The translations under genes were made by a program, and so were the position numbers. A model generated the notes under the pieces. It saw only the letters and a list, made by a program, of their open reading frames with translations. It was not told the origin of the DNA and did no database searches. A stretch of DNA of 15,914 nucleotides from an archaeon (GTDB lineage: Archaea; Nanoarchaeota; Nanoarchaeia; Pacearchaeales; GW2011-AR1), in contig DAOWCW010000008.1 of the NCBI GenBank assembly GCA_030639395.1, positions 1 through 15,914 of the forward strand, read 5' to 3'. Below, in pieces: positions 1 through 7,278 of this stretch (positions are counted from its first letter, which is position 1; each line of letters opens with the position of its first letter).

Positions 1-238
1 CTTACGAAGTGCGAGGCGGGTTCATATCATATTGTCAAAGACAATATTTTATTCTCCAATATTGGAACAACTGTTCGATTTGCCTTTAGGTACTTACGAA
101 GTGCGAGGCGGGTTCATATCATATTGTCAAAGACAATATTTTATTCTCCAATATTGGAACAACTGTTCGATTTGCCTTTAGGTACTTACGAAGTGCGAGG
201 CGGGTTCATATTATATTGTCAAAGACAATATTTTATTC
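1..238. repeat. 92-bp tandem repeat array, 2.6 copies
   Basis: Units start at 1, 93 and 185. The first two appear identical. The third matches through position 238 with one C-to-T change at 212 and then diverges. Each full unit holds three inverted repeats: an 8-bp stem with a 3-nt loop (29-47 in unit 1), the palindrome CCAATATTGG (56-65), and a 5-bp stem with a 2-nt loop (65-76). The array runs off the left edge, so its true copy number is unknown. The repeats are directly abutted with no unique spacers. The function is not evident; an iteron-like or RNA-level role is only a guess. Confidence 0.95.
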
Positions 239-305
239 GGAAAATTGGAAAATGTACAAGTCAAACCAAGTAGTAATTAAGAGTATATTCCACCTATTTT
301 ATCAT

Positions 306-1556
306 CTAATCAATCGGTTGGTAAAGGTTTTCGGGATCAAAAGAAGAATTAAGTCTAAATGAATTAGTTAATACTGCTGTTGCCTCTTCGTGTCTTCCAA
401 GATGTGCTAAAATATATCCTTTGTAATACATTGTATCATAATGTTCTGGATAGTTTTCCAAATCTTTATCAAATGCTTCTAAAGCTTCATTAAATCTTCC
501 AGTATTTGCTAGTACAGATCCCAAATTAGCCCACGCAAGAGAAGTTGAATTAATAGCTATTGATGCTTCAAAATCAGCTATAGCCTTAAAAGATTCATTA
601 ATATCCGCAAAAAGAACTCCGCGATTATTTAAGGTTTTTGTATTATTTGGGCTAATCTCCAAATCTCTACTATATGCCTCAATTGCTTCTTTATATCTAC
701 CCAATGCAGAGTATGCCTGTCCAAGATTGTACCATGCATAAATTTCTTCAGGATTTATACTAACTGCAATTTTTTCTACCTCAATTGCTTCTTCGTATCT
801 TCCTAAGAAATAAAGTGCACTTCCCTTATTTGTATATGCTTCAGTATATTCCGGATTTATTTTTATTGCATTATTATATTCTTTTATTGCCTCTTTATAT
901 TTTCCAAGTCCATGTAATAATTTGCCTTTATTGAAAAAAGCACCATAATTTTTAGGATTTATTTTTATTGCGTTATTATATGCCTCAATTGCTTCTTCGT
1001 ATCTAACCAAATAAGATAAAATAGACCCTTGATTATTCCATGCCTCAGAAGAGATTGTATTTAATTTTAAAGCTCGCTCATTAAAAATTCTTGCTTCTTC
1101 ATATCTTCCAAGTCTTACTAAAATCGCCCCCTTATTAGATAGAGCCTCAAAGATTTCTGGATTGATTTTTAATGCCTCATTATAATAATCAATTTCTTTT
1201 TCAAAATCCCCTAATAAATGGTACTTCCAAGCTTCTTTTAAAATTTCATTTATTTGTTCTATTTGGTTTTCTGTTAAATTAATATTATTACTTGATGGCA
1301 CATAATTACCACTCTCTAAATCATATTCAAAAACTTCTAAAGAAAAACCATAGTTCTCGGAAAATGAATCTCCAAATGAATCACCTTGGTTCTCTAAAAT
1401 TTGGTCTAATTTATTATGTGTATTGTTTGATGAGATCATTCCAGGAATAAGATAAACTCCTCCAATAATTATTGCTATAATTAAACTAGTGCAAGTTACC
1501 ATTTTAAAATTCTTTGAGGTTTTCCAATATCTTTTAAATGTCCAAGGCTTAGCCAT
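306..1556 (-). CDS. Membrane-anchored tetratricopeptide repeat (TPR) protein
   Basis: This 416-residue protein has a basic N-terminus and one hydrophobic segment at about residues 19-41, which fits a signal anchor. A short linker leads to about nine consecutive 34-residue TPR units from about residue 105 to the end. They carry the usual pattern, for example LGRYEEAIEAY...AIKINP, with N/K-G-x-x-L at the helix A positions. TPR arrays bind partner proteins, and the partner here is unknown. The topology suggests the repeats lie either outside the cell or on the inner membrane face as a scaffold. Base composition differs from the rest of the window: the plus strand is T-rich here rather than A+C-rich (positions 721-780 count A18 C13 G6 T23). 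That suggests a different history, possibly recent gain. The promoter is weak: a TAAAA-like stretch lies at the expected offset and a better TATA lies about 67 nt upstream. Confidence 0.9.
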   Translation of the reverse strand: MAKPWTFKRYWKTSKNFKMVTCTSLIIAIIIGGVYLIPGMISSNNTHNKLDQILENQGDSFGDSFSENYGFSLEVFEYDLESGNYVPSSNNINLTENQIEQINEILKEAWKYHLLGDFEKEIDYYNEALKINPEIFEALSNKGAILVRLGRYEEARIFNERALKLNTISSEAWNNQGSILSYLVRYEEAIEAYNNAIKINPKNYGAFFNKGKLLHGLGKYKEAIKEYNNAIKINPEYTEAYTNKGSALYFLGRYEEAIEVEKIAVSINPEEIYAWYNLGQAYSALGRYKEAIEAYSRDLEISPNNTKTLNNRGVLFADINESFKAIADFEASIAINSTSLAWANLGSVLANTGRFNEALEAFDKDLENYPEHYDTMYYKGYILAHLGRHEEATAVLTNSFRLNSSFDPENLYQPID

Positions 1557-1618
1557 TTTGTTAAATAGAAACTAATGTTTTTAGATTTTACTAGACATGA
1601 TTCTCTGTATTTAGGATT

Positions 1619-1627
1619 TTATAAATT
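1619..1627 (-). promoter_or_regulatory. Candidate TATA box for the TPR gene
   Basis: On the minus strand this reads ATTTATAAAA-like, about 67 nt before the ATG at 1556. That would leave a leader of about 40 nt. A weaker element (rc of TTTTAGAT, 1579-1586) sits at the leaderless distance, so the promoter choice is uncertain. Confidence 0.35.
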
Positions 1628-1743
1628 ATGTTGTCCTGCATAAAAAAGACCTTAAAAATCCAAGAAACATAGGTTTAATGAAATTTATTTTCCCAATAAT
1701 TTATCCAGCTTCCTCTCAATCCTATCCATCTGAGGCCTCGGCT

Positions 1744-2364
1744 TCAACTTCTGACGACACATCTCCCCCAAATCCTCCTCCAAAACACAATCAACAAAAC
1801 AACCAAGACCAAAAGCAAGACCAAAAACACGACATAATTCTTTCTAACAAACTCCCCTACATTCTTCCCAAATTCAGCAATAACTCCTCCAGTAATCCTA
1901 GGAATTCCTCGCTCTTCCACAACAAACTTACTCCTAAATTTATCCTCAACATCAACATTATACAGCGTCGTAAACACAAACTCATACTCCCCATCAGGCA
2001 AATCCAAATCAGAAAACTCATATCTACGAACTTCCTCAACCGTAACAATAATAAATCCATCCTTAGAGTATAACAAATTCTCATCCAAATCAAAAACCTC
2101 AAAGGTCAAATTTACAGGAGTAGGAATCGAACCAAAGCTCTCATAAGTCATAACCGCTCTCAAATCCGAAGACATTACAACCGCCGTATCTTCCAAATTC
2201 ATTCTAATATCAAACAACTCTTCAGGCACACCACTCACATCCTCTTCCTCAACAAACTCATCAACAGAAATATTTGTATTATTTGTGCAAGTATCAAGGG
2301 CCAAAATACCCGAACAACTAAACAAAATTACTCCAAAAGTAAACACTAAACTAAACTTATTCAT
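1744..2364 (-). CDS. Secreted or membrane-anchored surface protein with C-terminal TM anchor
   Basis: I start this 206-residue protein at the ATG at 2364 (MNKFSLVF), because a TATA element lies 26-27 nt before it. A TTG five codons upstream would lengthen the frame but would fall too close to the promoter. Residues about 1-22 form a signal peptide with a hydrophobic core. A Cys follows the core in the context LFSC, which is only a weak lipobox. The middle (about 40-165) alternates hydrophobic and polar residues, is rich in D/E, V and T, and looks like a beta-sandwich domain of the kind found in archaeal cell-surface proteins. A strongly hydrophobic segment near residues 176-196 ends in a basic tail (WRRIWGR), which gives type I topology with the domain outside. 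No known family is recognised. The coding strand is G+T rich, as expected for a minus gene in this skewed region. Confidence 0.8.
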   Translation of the reverse strand: MNKFSLVFTFGVILFSCSGILALDTCTNNTNISVDEFVEEEDVSGVPEELFDIRMNLEDTAVVMSSDLRAVMTYESFGSIPTPVNLTFEVFDLDENLLYSKDGFIIVTVEEVRRYEFSDLDLPDGEYEFVFTTLYNVDVEDKFRSKFVVEERGIPRITGGVIAEFGKNVGEFVRKNYVVFLVLLLVLVVLLIVFWRRIWGRCVVRS

Positions 2365-2386
2365 AACAATATCAAACAAAAATAAT

Positions 2387-2394
2387 TAATATAG
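2387..2394 (-). promoter_or_regulatory. TATA box deciding the start of the surface-protein gene
   Basis: The minus strand reads CTATATTA, centred 26-27 nt before the ATG at 2364. This is the same offset seen at other genes in the window and supports a leaderless transcript starting at that ATG. Confidence 0.6.
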
Positions 2395-2588
2395 GATAAC
2401 ACGAACATATTACCCAAGACTAACTAGGCAATTTAGAAAGAACATCCCAAACCGGAAACTGCCTCGCTAACTTTTATCACCTCAAACCCTAAATCAAATC
2501 ATCATCAAAGTCTTTACATATTATTTACACCGACGACACCCAAGTTCAATTCTTGACAAATTCACACTTTCTCGACTCAAATCAACAA

Positions 2589-2596
2589 CTTTAAAA
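2589..2596 (+). promoter_or_regulatory. TATA box for the NTase gene at 2619
   Basis: CTTTAAAA is centred 26.5 nt before the ATG at 2619, which implies a leaderless mRNA. The rest of the divergent intergenic region (2395-2588) shows no gene or RNA that I can recognise. Confidence 0.65.
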
Positions 2597-2618
2597 ACAA
2601 AACCACCCATCTCAACTC

Positions 2619-4481
2619 ATGACAAACCACGGTCCCTCATCTCAAAAAAAATCCGTCGAACAAAATCTAGCCAAAGATCATATCCCAAAAAACAAGCTAG
2701 GTAACTCGCCAATTTCAAACCAAATCGACGATGCCTTAAAGAAAAAAATGAACAAAACCCAAAAGGAAATAGAAAAATTCAAAACCGAATTCTTAAAGCT
2801 ATACAAAACAACTCAAAGTCTAGGAATAATCCCACAACAAGCCGCAAAAAAAATTGAAGAAGAATACGAAATCCCTGAAGAAGATTCCAAGCGAGAATTA
2901 GTCCATATCTTAGCAATAATTCCAGAAGCTCAATACAAAAACATCGGACAAATAAAACTCCAAGCAATTCAACTCGCAAAAAAAATCAACGACAAATTCT
3001 GGATCCACGTTCTAACGCCAGTTGACTTCTGGAACCTCGGTCTCGACTCAAAATTCGAAGTAATGGAAGCCTTAGCAATGTCTTTCCCAATCTACGACAA
3101 AGGTTTTCTAGGTCACATCCGAGTTGCTCAAATTCATAAATCTCTAGTCCTAAAAAAATTCGAAAAATACGTAACATCCTATGTAGTCGGTGGATCCATA
3201 ACCAGAGGTGAAACAATCAAAACTTCTGATGTAGACGTATTTATAATAATCGATGACACCGACGTAAAACGAATGCCAAGAATGGAACTAAAAGAAAAAC
3301 TCAGAGGCATAATCTACTCATACATCCAAGAAGCCGAAGCAATATCTGGAGTCAAAAACAAACTCTCTCCACAAATATACTTAATGACAGAATTTTGGGA
3401 AGCTGTAAAAGATGCACATCCAGTAATGTTCTCTTTTATACGAGACGGCATACCACTTTACGACAGAGGCGCATTCCTCCCATGGAAATCCTTACTTCGA
3501 ATGGGAAAAATCAAACCAAGCCCAGAAGCAATCGATATGTTCATGTCATCCGGAGACAAAATCAAAGAAATCACAAATAAAAAACTATTTGATATCGCAA
3601 CATTGGATTTATTTTGGGGAATATCCACACCAACACAAGGACTCCTAATGCTCTACGGACAAGCACCAGGAAACGTCTACGATACAGTTAAGGCATTCAG
3701 AGAAACATTTGTAAATAAAGAAAAACTCATTGAAAAAAAATACGCCGACATCTTAGAAAACATCGCAATCAAACACTTCAAAGCAATGGAACACAATAAA
3801 ATAAAATCGGGCGACATAACAGGTGAAACCCTAGACAAACTTTCCAAAGACGCAATCGACTACATCGAAAGATTGAAAAAATTACGAGAACAAATAGAAA
3901 AACGAATCCAAGAAAAATCAATCGAACAAATCTATAAAGATGTATTCGCAATGATTGGAAACTTCCTCAAGAAAAAATCCGAAGCAACAATCCTAAAAGA
4001 ATTCGACAATAAAATGATAAAAGAAGGAAAATTCCCTCCAAGATTCTTAACAAACTTAAAATTTATAGCAAAAACAAAACGAGATATAGCAATGAAAAAA
4101 TCCGAGACAGAAAAAAGAAAAAAGAAAAAAGACAATCTAACCTTCAAGCAATCCAGAGATGTAGATAATGCAAGAAAACTAGCAGCTGAAATCACAACCG
4201 CCCTAATTGAACACACACAACGTTGCGAACTAGCATCTCTAGAAAAATCCAGATTCCAAATCAAATCCCACGACACACAAGCCGAAGTATTCTTCCTAAA
4301 AGACACCTTCCTAGTTCAACCTCAACAAATCCAAAAAATATCCAAAGATAAATTAGTTAAATCGACAGCAAAGGAACTTCAAGAACAAATCACAAAACAA
4401 AAAGACAAAGAAACAAAAATCGACTACAAATCTCTAACAGTCCTCCACAAAATCTTCGGCGAATTCGACCTAATTTACTAA
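2619..4481 (+). CDS. DPANN-type nucleotidyltransferase protein with HEPN-like region
   Basis: This 620-residue protein carries a Pol-beta-fold nucleotidyltransferase core. Its glycine motif is at 191-197 (GGSITRG) and the metal-binding pair is D204/D206 in SDVDVFIIID. The third strand (QIYLMTEFWE) lacks an obvious third carboxylate. After the core, residues about 310-430 match the helical HEPN-like tail of the minus-strand paralogue at 14927-15796, including the shared pattern GKIxPSPEAI and a FWGISTPTQGLLMLYG helix. Residues about 93-165 look like a degraded copy of the second half of the NTase fold. The last 200 residues are Lys-rich helices. I recall this architecture from many DPANN genomes, where it is annotated only as a nucleotidyltransferase-domain protein. 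The substrate is unknown: nucleotide transfer to a protein or RNA is possible. Confidence 0.85.
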   Translation: MTNHGPSSQKKSVEQNLAKDHIPKNKLGNSPISNQIDDALKKKMNKTQKEIEKFKTEFLKLYKTTQSLGIIPQQAAKKIEEEYEIPEEDSKRELVHILAIIPEAQYKNIGQIKLQAIQLAKKINDKFWIHVLTPVDFWNLGLDSKFEVMEALAMSFPIYDKGFLGHIRVAQIHKSLVLKKFEKYVTSYVVGGSITRGETIKTSDVDVFIIIDDTDVKRMPRMELKEKLRGIIYSYIQEAEAISGVKNKLSPQIYLMTEFWEAVKDAHPVMFSFIRDGIPLYDRGAFLPWKSLLRMGKIKPSPEAIDMFMSSGDKIKEITNKKLFDIATLDLFWGISTPTQGLLMLYGQAPGNVYDTVKAFRETFVNKEKLIEKKYADILENIAIKHFKAMEHNKIKSGDITGETLDKLSKDAIDYIERLKKLREQIEKRIQEKSIEQIYKDVFAMIGNFLKKKSEATILKEFDNKMIKEGKFPPRFLTNLKFIAKTKRDIAMKKSETEKRKKKKDNLTFKQSRDVDNARKLAAEITTALIEHTQRCELASLEKSRFQIKSHDTQAEVFFLKDTFLVQPQQIQKISKDKLVKSTAKELQEQITKQKDKETKIDYKSLTVLHKIFGEFDLIY

Positions 4482-4501
4482 AATTATCACAAAAACCAAA
4501 T

Positions 4502-4509
4502 CTTTAAAA
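4502..4509 (+). promoter_or_regulatory. TATA box for the eL33-uL16 operon
   Basis: CTTTAAAA is centred 27.5 nt before the ATG at 4533. It lies just after the NTase gene, so the ribosomal pair has its own promoter and a leaderless mRNA. Confidence 0.65.
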
Positions 4510-4532
4510 GTAAACTTTTCACCTAATTTAAC

Positions 4533-4799
4533 ATGACAACAGCAAAAGTAATTCAATTCCGAAGGGGACGAAAAACATTCAAACCTAGACATTTCCTCCT
4601 AGAAATTCCAACCATCGACACAAGAGAAAAAGCCCAAGAGTTCGTCGGTAAAACGGCAGAATGGAAATCGCCAGGAAAAGAACCAAAAACAATCACAGGT
4701 AAAATTTCTTCAGCACACGGCGGAAACGGCGTAGTCCGAGCAATCTTCGAAATAGGTTTGCCAGGACAGGCAATCGGAACAGAAGTGGAGATTAAATAA
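4533..4799 (+). CDS. rpl35ae: Large-subunit ribosomal protein eL33 (L35Ae)
   Basis: This 88-residue protein belongs to the small beta-barrel family found in the 60S/50S subunits of eukaryotes and archaea but not bacteria. The family signature is clear: a GKTAEWKSPG segment at about 39-48, then TGKISSAHGGNGVVRAIFE and the closing GLPGQAIGTEVEIK. The length fits the family (about 85-110). The N-terminus is basic, as expected for rRNA contact. The gene is followed after 15 nt by the uL16 gene, and the two are probably co-transcribed from the promoter at 4502-4509. It is strong evidence for an archaeal host. Confidence 0.95.
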   Translation: MTTAKVIQFRRGRKTFKPRHFLLEIPTIDTREKAQEFVGKTAEWKSPGKEPKTITGKISSAHGGNGVVRAIFEIGLPGQAIGTEVEIK

Positions 4800-4814
4800 A
4801 ATGACAGAATGTAA

Positions 4815-5360
4815 ATGGCACTAAGAAAAGGATCAGCATACTCAAAAAGATACGCAAGACCCTACACTCGTGTTTCCAAAAAACGAACAAAATCCTACAT
4901 CAAAACCGTTCCAAATTCCCGAATCGTAAAATTCAAAATGGGAGACCAAAAAGGATACGACAACGGAGAATATCCAGTTCAACTCCACATGACATCAAAA
5001 GAAAACTGCCAAATCCGTGACAACTCAATCGAAGCAATCCGTCAATATCTAAATCGTTTCCTCCAAATTAAAATAGGAAAAGAATTCTACCTCGAAGTAA
5101 AAATATTCCCTCATCACATCTTGAGAGAAAACAAAATGCTTACAGGTGCAGGAGCAGATCGTATGCAAACAGGTATGAGCCGAGCCTTCGGAAAAACAAT
5201 GGGACGAGCAGCATTTGTAAAACCAAACCAAACACTCTACATAGTTGGAGTTAAAAACCCAAAAGCAGAAATCATAGCACGAAAACTAATCAAATCAATC
5301 AAGGCACGTATCGCTTGTAAAACTTCCATAAAAAATATAATGCCCCCAATGCAAGCGTAA
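4815..5360 (+). CDS. rpl10e: Large-subunit ribosomal protein uL16 (archaeal L10e)
   Basis: This 181-residue protein is the archaeal/eukaryotic L10e form of uL16. It sits near the central protuberance and helps position tRNA at the A and P sites. The hallmark HHILRENKMLTGAGADRMQT stretch spans about residues 100-119, followed by GMSRAFGKTMGRAAFV. The N-terminus (MALRKGSAYSK...RPYTR) also fits the family. An earlier ATG at 4801 gives only a short peptide out of frame, so 4815 is the start. No Shine-Dalgarno site is evident, and translation probably follows read-through or reinitiation after eL33 15 nt upstream. The ending IKNIMPPMQA is slightly variable relative to relatives, with nothing missing. 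Confidence 0.96.
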   Translation: MALRKGSAYSKRYARPYTRVSKKRTKSYIKTVPNSRIVKFKMGDQKGYDNGEYPVQLHMTSKENCQIRDNSIEAIRQYLNRFLQIKIGKEFYLEVKIFPHHILRENKMLTGAGADRMQTGMSRAFGKTMGRAAFVKPNQTLYIVGVKNPKAEIIARKLIKSIKARIACKTSIKNIMPPMQA

Positions 5361-5392
5361 TCTCATAAAGATTCCAAAATATTCATCAAAAC

Positions 5393-5400
5393 CTTTAACA
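5393..5400 (+). promoter_or_regulatory. TATA box for the tRNA methyltransferase gene
   Basis: CTTTAACA is centred 26.5 nt before the ATG at 5423. The position supports that ATG rather than the in-frame ATG at 5543, although only the latter aligns with the N-terminus usual for the family. Confidence 0.55.
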
Positions 5401-5422
5401 ATCCCAATTCTTTCAAAATACC

Positions 5423-6640
5423 ATGAAAAAACAAACAATAACCCTAACCAAATCGCCCGAAACACCGAAACACCGAAACACCGAAACACCCAAGAAAAAG
5501 CAAAGCTTTCAGCGTGCCCCAATCAATTTAGAAAAAAAATCCATGAGGGTATTCTTTATCTTAGGACGTAACCCTGAACTATCAAGACAAGAAATCTTAG
5601 AATTCCTAAAAGCAAGGAACCGAACTTACAAAGAAATTTTATTCCAAGACAACATTCTAATAATCCAAACCAACGAAGGCGAAAAATTCGACATCCAAGA
5701 ATTCGGTGGCGTCATGCACCTCGGAACAATCAACCTGGAAGGAACCCCAGAACAACTAAAAAAATACTTAGAAAAAAACGAGGTCATTCCATCAGACAAA
5801 TTCTCATACGCAATTCACGGCAATCTAGATACCCAAATCCTCAAAGAAAAATTCAAACACGAAAAAAAGAAGGCATCCCAAAAACATGGCAAAAAACTCC
5901 TACAATTCCAAGACGGACACAAACAACAAAACCCAAAAGCAGACTTTCATATATTCTTCCACGAATTAACAACCGACAACAGACAACCGACGACGCTATT
6001 TCTAGGAATAGCTTCCCAAAACTACAGCCCAACCGAAGTTAAAAAACGAGACATGCAAAAACCCGTCCGACGAGAAGCCCTCGCAATCTCACCAAGACTA
6101 TCCAAAATTCTAATTAACCTTTCAGGTGCAAAACCCCACGACAAACTCCTCGACCCATTCTGCGGCGTAGGCTCCATACTCCAAGAAGCCCTAATCAAAA
6201 AAATCAACGTTCACGGAATCGACAAAGAAAAACAAACTACAATAGACGCAAAGGAAAACCTAAAATGGCTCTCCACGGAATACCAAATCCAAGCCAAATC
6301 CACAATAGAAAATAACGACTCTAGAAGAGCTCCAGATCTACAATTCACAGCAATAGCAACCGAAACACCACTTGGAAAACTCCTAAAGAAAAAACCCTCC
6401 AACAGCCAAGCAAGACAAACCATTCAAAACTTCGAAGCATACATGGTCCCAATTCTAAAACGTCTAAAAAAAGTCAAAAAACCCTTTGCAAAAATCGCAA
6501 TAACATTCCCAGTTATCCGAAACTTCCATGTAGATGCGACAAAAATAGCAAACAGATCCGGTCTTAAAGTTTACATTCAACCAATTCTAGAATCTCGATC
6601 CGATCAATTCATCTCAAGAGATATTTTAGTCCTAGAATAA
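5423..6640 (+). CDS. THUMP-type tRNA (guanine-N2) methyltransferase, TrmG10/Trm11-like
   Basis: This 405-residue protein probably methylates guanine in tRNA (position 10 in characterised relatives) using S-adenosylmethionine. A THUMP/N-terminal ferredoxin-like region starts at MRVFFILGRNPELSRQE (41-57). The segment RDMQKPVRREALAISPRL (209-226) matches the usual lead-in to the Rossmann domain. SAM motif I is DPFCGVGSILQEA at 244-256, with an acidic residue after the next strand (GID, 265-267). The catalytic-motif region reads ATETPLGK (312-319) where characterised enzymes have (D/N)PPY, so activity may be altered. Residues 1-40 are an unusual polar extension encoded partly by an 8-bp tandem repeat. 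A second low-complexity insert (TTDNRQPTT, 183-191) lies before the catalytic domain. Confidence 0.78.
   Translation: MKKQTITLTKSPETPKHRNTETPKKKQSFQRAPINLEKKSMRVFFILGRNPELSRQEILEFLKARNRTYKEILFQDNILIIQTNEGEKFDIQEFGGVMHLGTINLEGTPEQLKKYLEKNEVIPSDKFSYAIHGNLDTQILKEKFKHEKKKASQKHGKKLLQFQDGHKQQNPKADFHIFFHELTTDNRQPTTLFLGIASQNYSPTEVKKRDMQKPVRREALAISPRLSKILINLSGAKPHDKLLDPFCGVGSILQEALIKKINVHGIDKEKQTTIDAKENLKWLSTEYQIQAKSTIENNDSRRAPDLQFTAIATETPLGKLLKKKPSNSQARQTIQNFEAYMVPILKRLKKVKKPFAKIAITFPVIRNFHVDATKIANRSGLKVYIQPILESRSDQFISRDILVLE
5457..5488 (+). repeat. Four tandem copies of the 8-bp unit CCGAAACA
   Basis: Four perfect copies lie 34 nt inside the methyltransferase reading frame and encode part of ETPKHRNTETP. 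The unit length is not a multiple of three, so gain or loss of a copy would shift the frame between the ATG at 5423 and the internal ATG at 5543. Confidence 0.9.
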
Positions 6641-6768
6641 CTAACTTAATTCTGAAATCGGAATACCTAAATTACAGATTTTCACTCACCAAAACCCTAA
6701 CTCCGCCAATTAGCAAAACTAATCTATCTAAATAATAGACATCCCTTTCAAGTAACAACAATCCAAAG

Positions 6769-6776
6769 CTTTAAAT
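6769..6776 (+). promoter_or_regulatory. TATA box for the coiled-coil gene
   Basis: CTTTAAAT is centred 26.5 nt before the ATG at 6799, consistent with a leaderless mRNA. Confidence 0.6.
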
Positions 6777-6798
6777 ACCATATATCACATATTCCACC

Positions 6799-7200
6799 AT
6801 GGAAAACGATACAAAAAACTGGAATACATCGCAAGATATAGACTCCGTAGGCAAAGCAAAACTAGACTCTTTAGAAAATAACATCAAAGAACTAGAAAAC
6901 ATGATAAAAGAACGGAATACCTTAAGTCAAAACTTCATAAAAGAAGGAGAGGGGATGAAAACCAACATCAAAACTTTCCTAATTGAAAATGCACCCGAAG
7001 GAGAAGGGGACTCCGAATTCGCAAGAGAAAGATCCGAACTTAGAAAAAAACAAATCGACATCTCAGAACTCCAACTTAACGAAAAAGTAAATTGCTGGCG
7101 AGATATTGCACTTCTAAAAAAAGAATTCCGTGAAAATATAAAAGAACTAAACGAAAAGAAAAACCGAGCAGACATGTTAGGAAAAATTCTAAAAGAATAA
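6799..7200 (+). CDS. Small coiled-coil protein, function unknown
   Basis: This 133-residue, highly charged protein has no signal peptide or membrane segment. Residues about 18-60 (KAKLDSLENNIKELENMIKERN) and 72-131 form two helical heptad-type stretches. A short Gly/Pro/Glu-rich break (APEGEGDSEF, about 64-73) separates them, so the protein may fold as a helical hairpin. A single Cys and Trp lie in the second helix. I do not recognise a family. It lies 78 nt upstream of the HerA-like ATPase gene on the same strand, with its own TATA box. A partner role with that ATPase is possible but rests only on position. Base composition matches the surrounding A+C-rich genes, so it looks native. Confidence 0.75.
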   Translation: MENDTKNWNTSQDIDSVGKAKLDSLENNIKELENMIKERNTLSQNFIKEGEGMKTNIKTFLIENAPEGEGDSEFARERSELRKKQIDISELQLNEKVNCWRDIALLKKEFRENIKELNEKKNRADMLGKILKE

Positions 7201-7225
7201 TAAAGCTTCTGTATTTATATCTCAA

Positions 7226-7236
7226 TTATATTATAA
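7226..7236 (+). promoter_or_regulatory. Candidate TATA box for the ATPase gene
   Basis: An A/T stretch (ATATTATAAAC-like) is centred about 47 nt before the ATG at 7279. A second TATA-like stretch (ATTTATAT) lies at 7213-7220. Nothing suitable lies at the leaderless distance, so this mRNA probably has a short leader or extends from the upstream gene. Confidence 0.35.
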
Positions 7237-7278
7237 ACAAAAGCGAAAAATCAACTAAATCAACAAAAACAAATTAAA

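Noticed and set aside
10..30. tRNA T-arm-like GGGTTCATATC in each repeat unit
   Set aside because: No matching T-stem, acceptor or anticodon arm was found around it.
1..238. CRISPR array
   Set aside because: The units are directly abutted with no variable spacers, the unit is too long for a CRISPR repeat, and no cas genes are present.
1..273. Open plus-strand frame through the tandem array, including a protein-like DLPLGTYEVRGGF stretch
   Set aside because: The unit length (92) shifts frame in each copy, no start codon is visible, and a complete third unit would bring a TAG. It is more likely a by-product of the repeat than a gene.
1678..2073. 131-codon plus-strand frame
   Set aside because: It is antisense to the surface-protein gene, has low-complexity N/Q/K/S/P content caused by the A+C-rich strand, and lacks a promoter at the usual offset.
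2118..2132. tRNA B-box-like GGTTCGATTCC on the minus strand
   Set aside because: It lies within the surface-protein gene (encoding FGSIP), has no complementary T-stem, and no cloverleaf can be drawn.
2365..2379. TTG start five codons before the surface-protein ATG
   Set aside because: It would leave only about 11 nt to the TATA centre, too close for an archaeal transcription start upstream of it.
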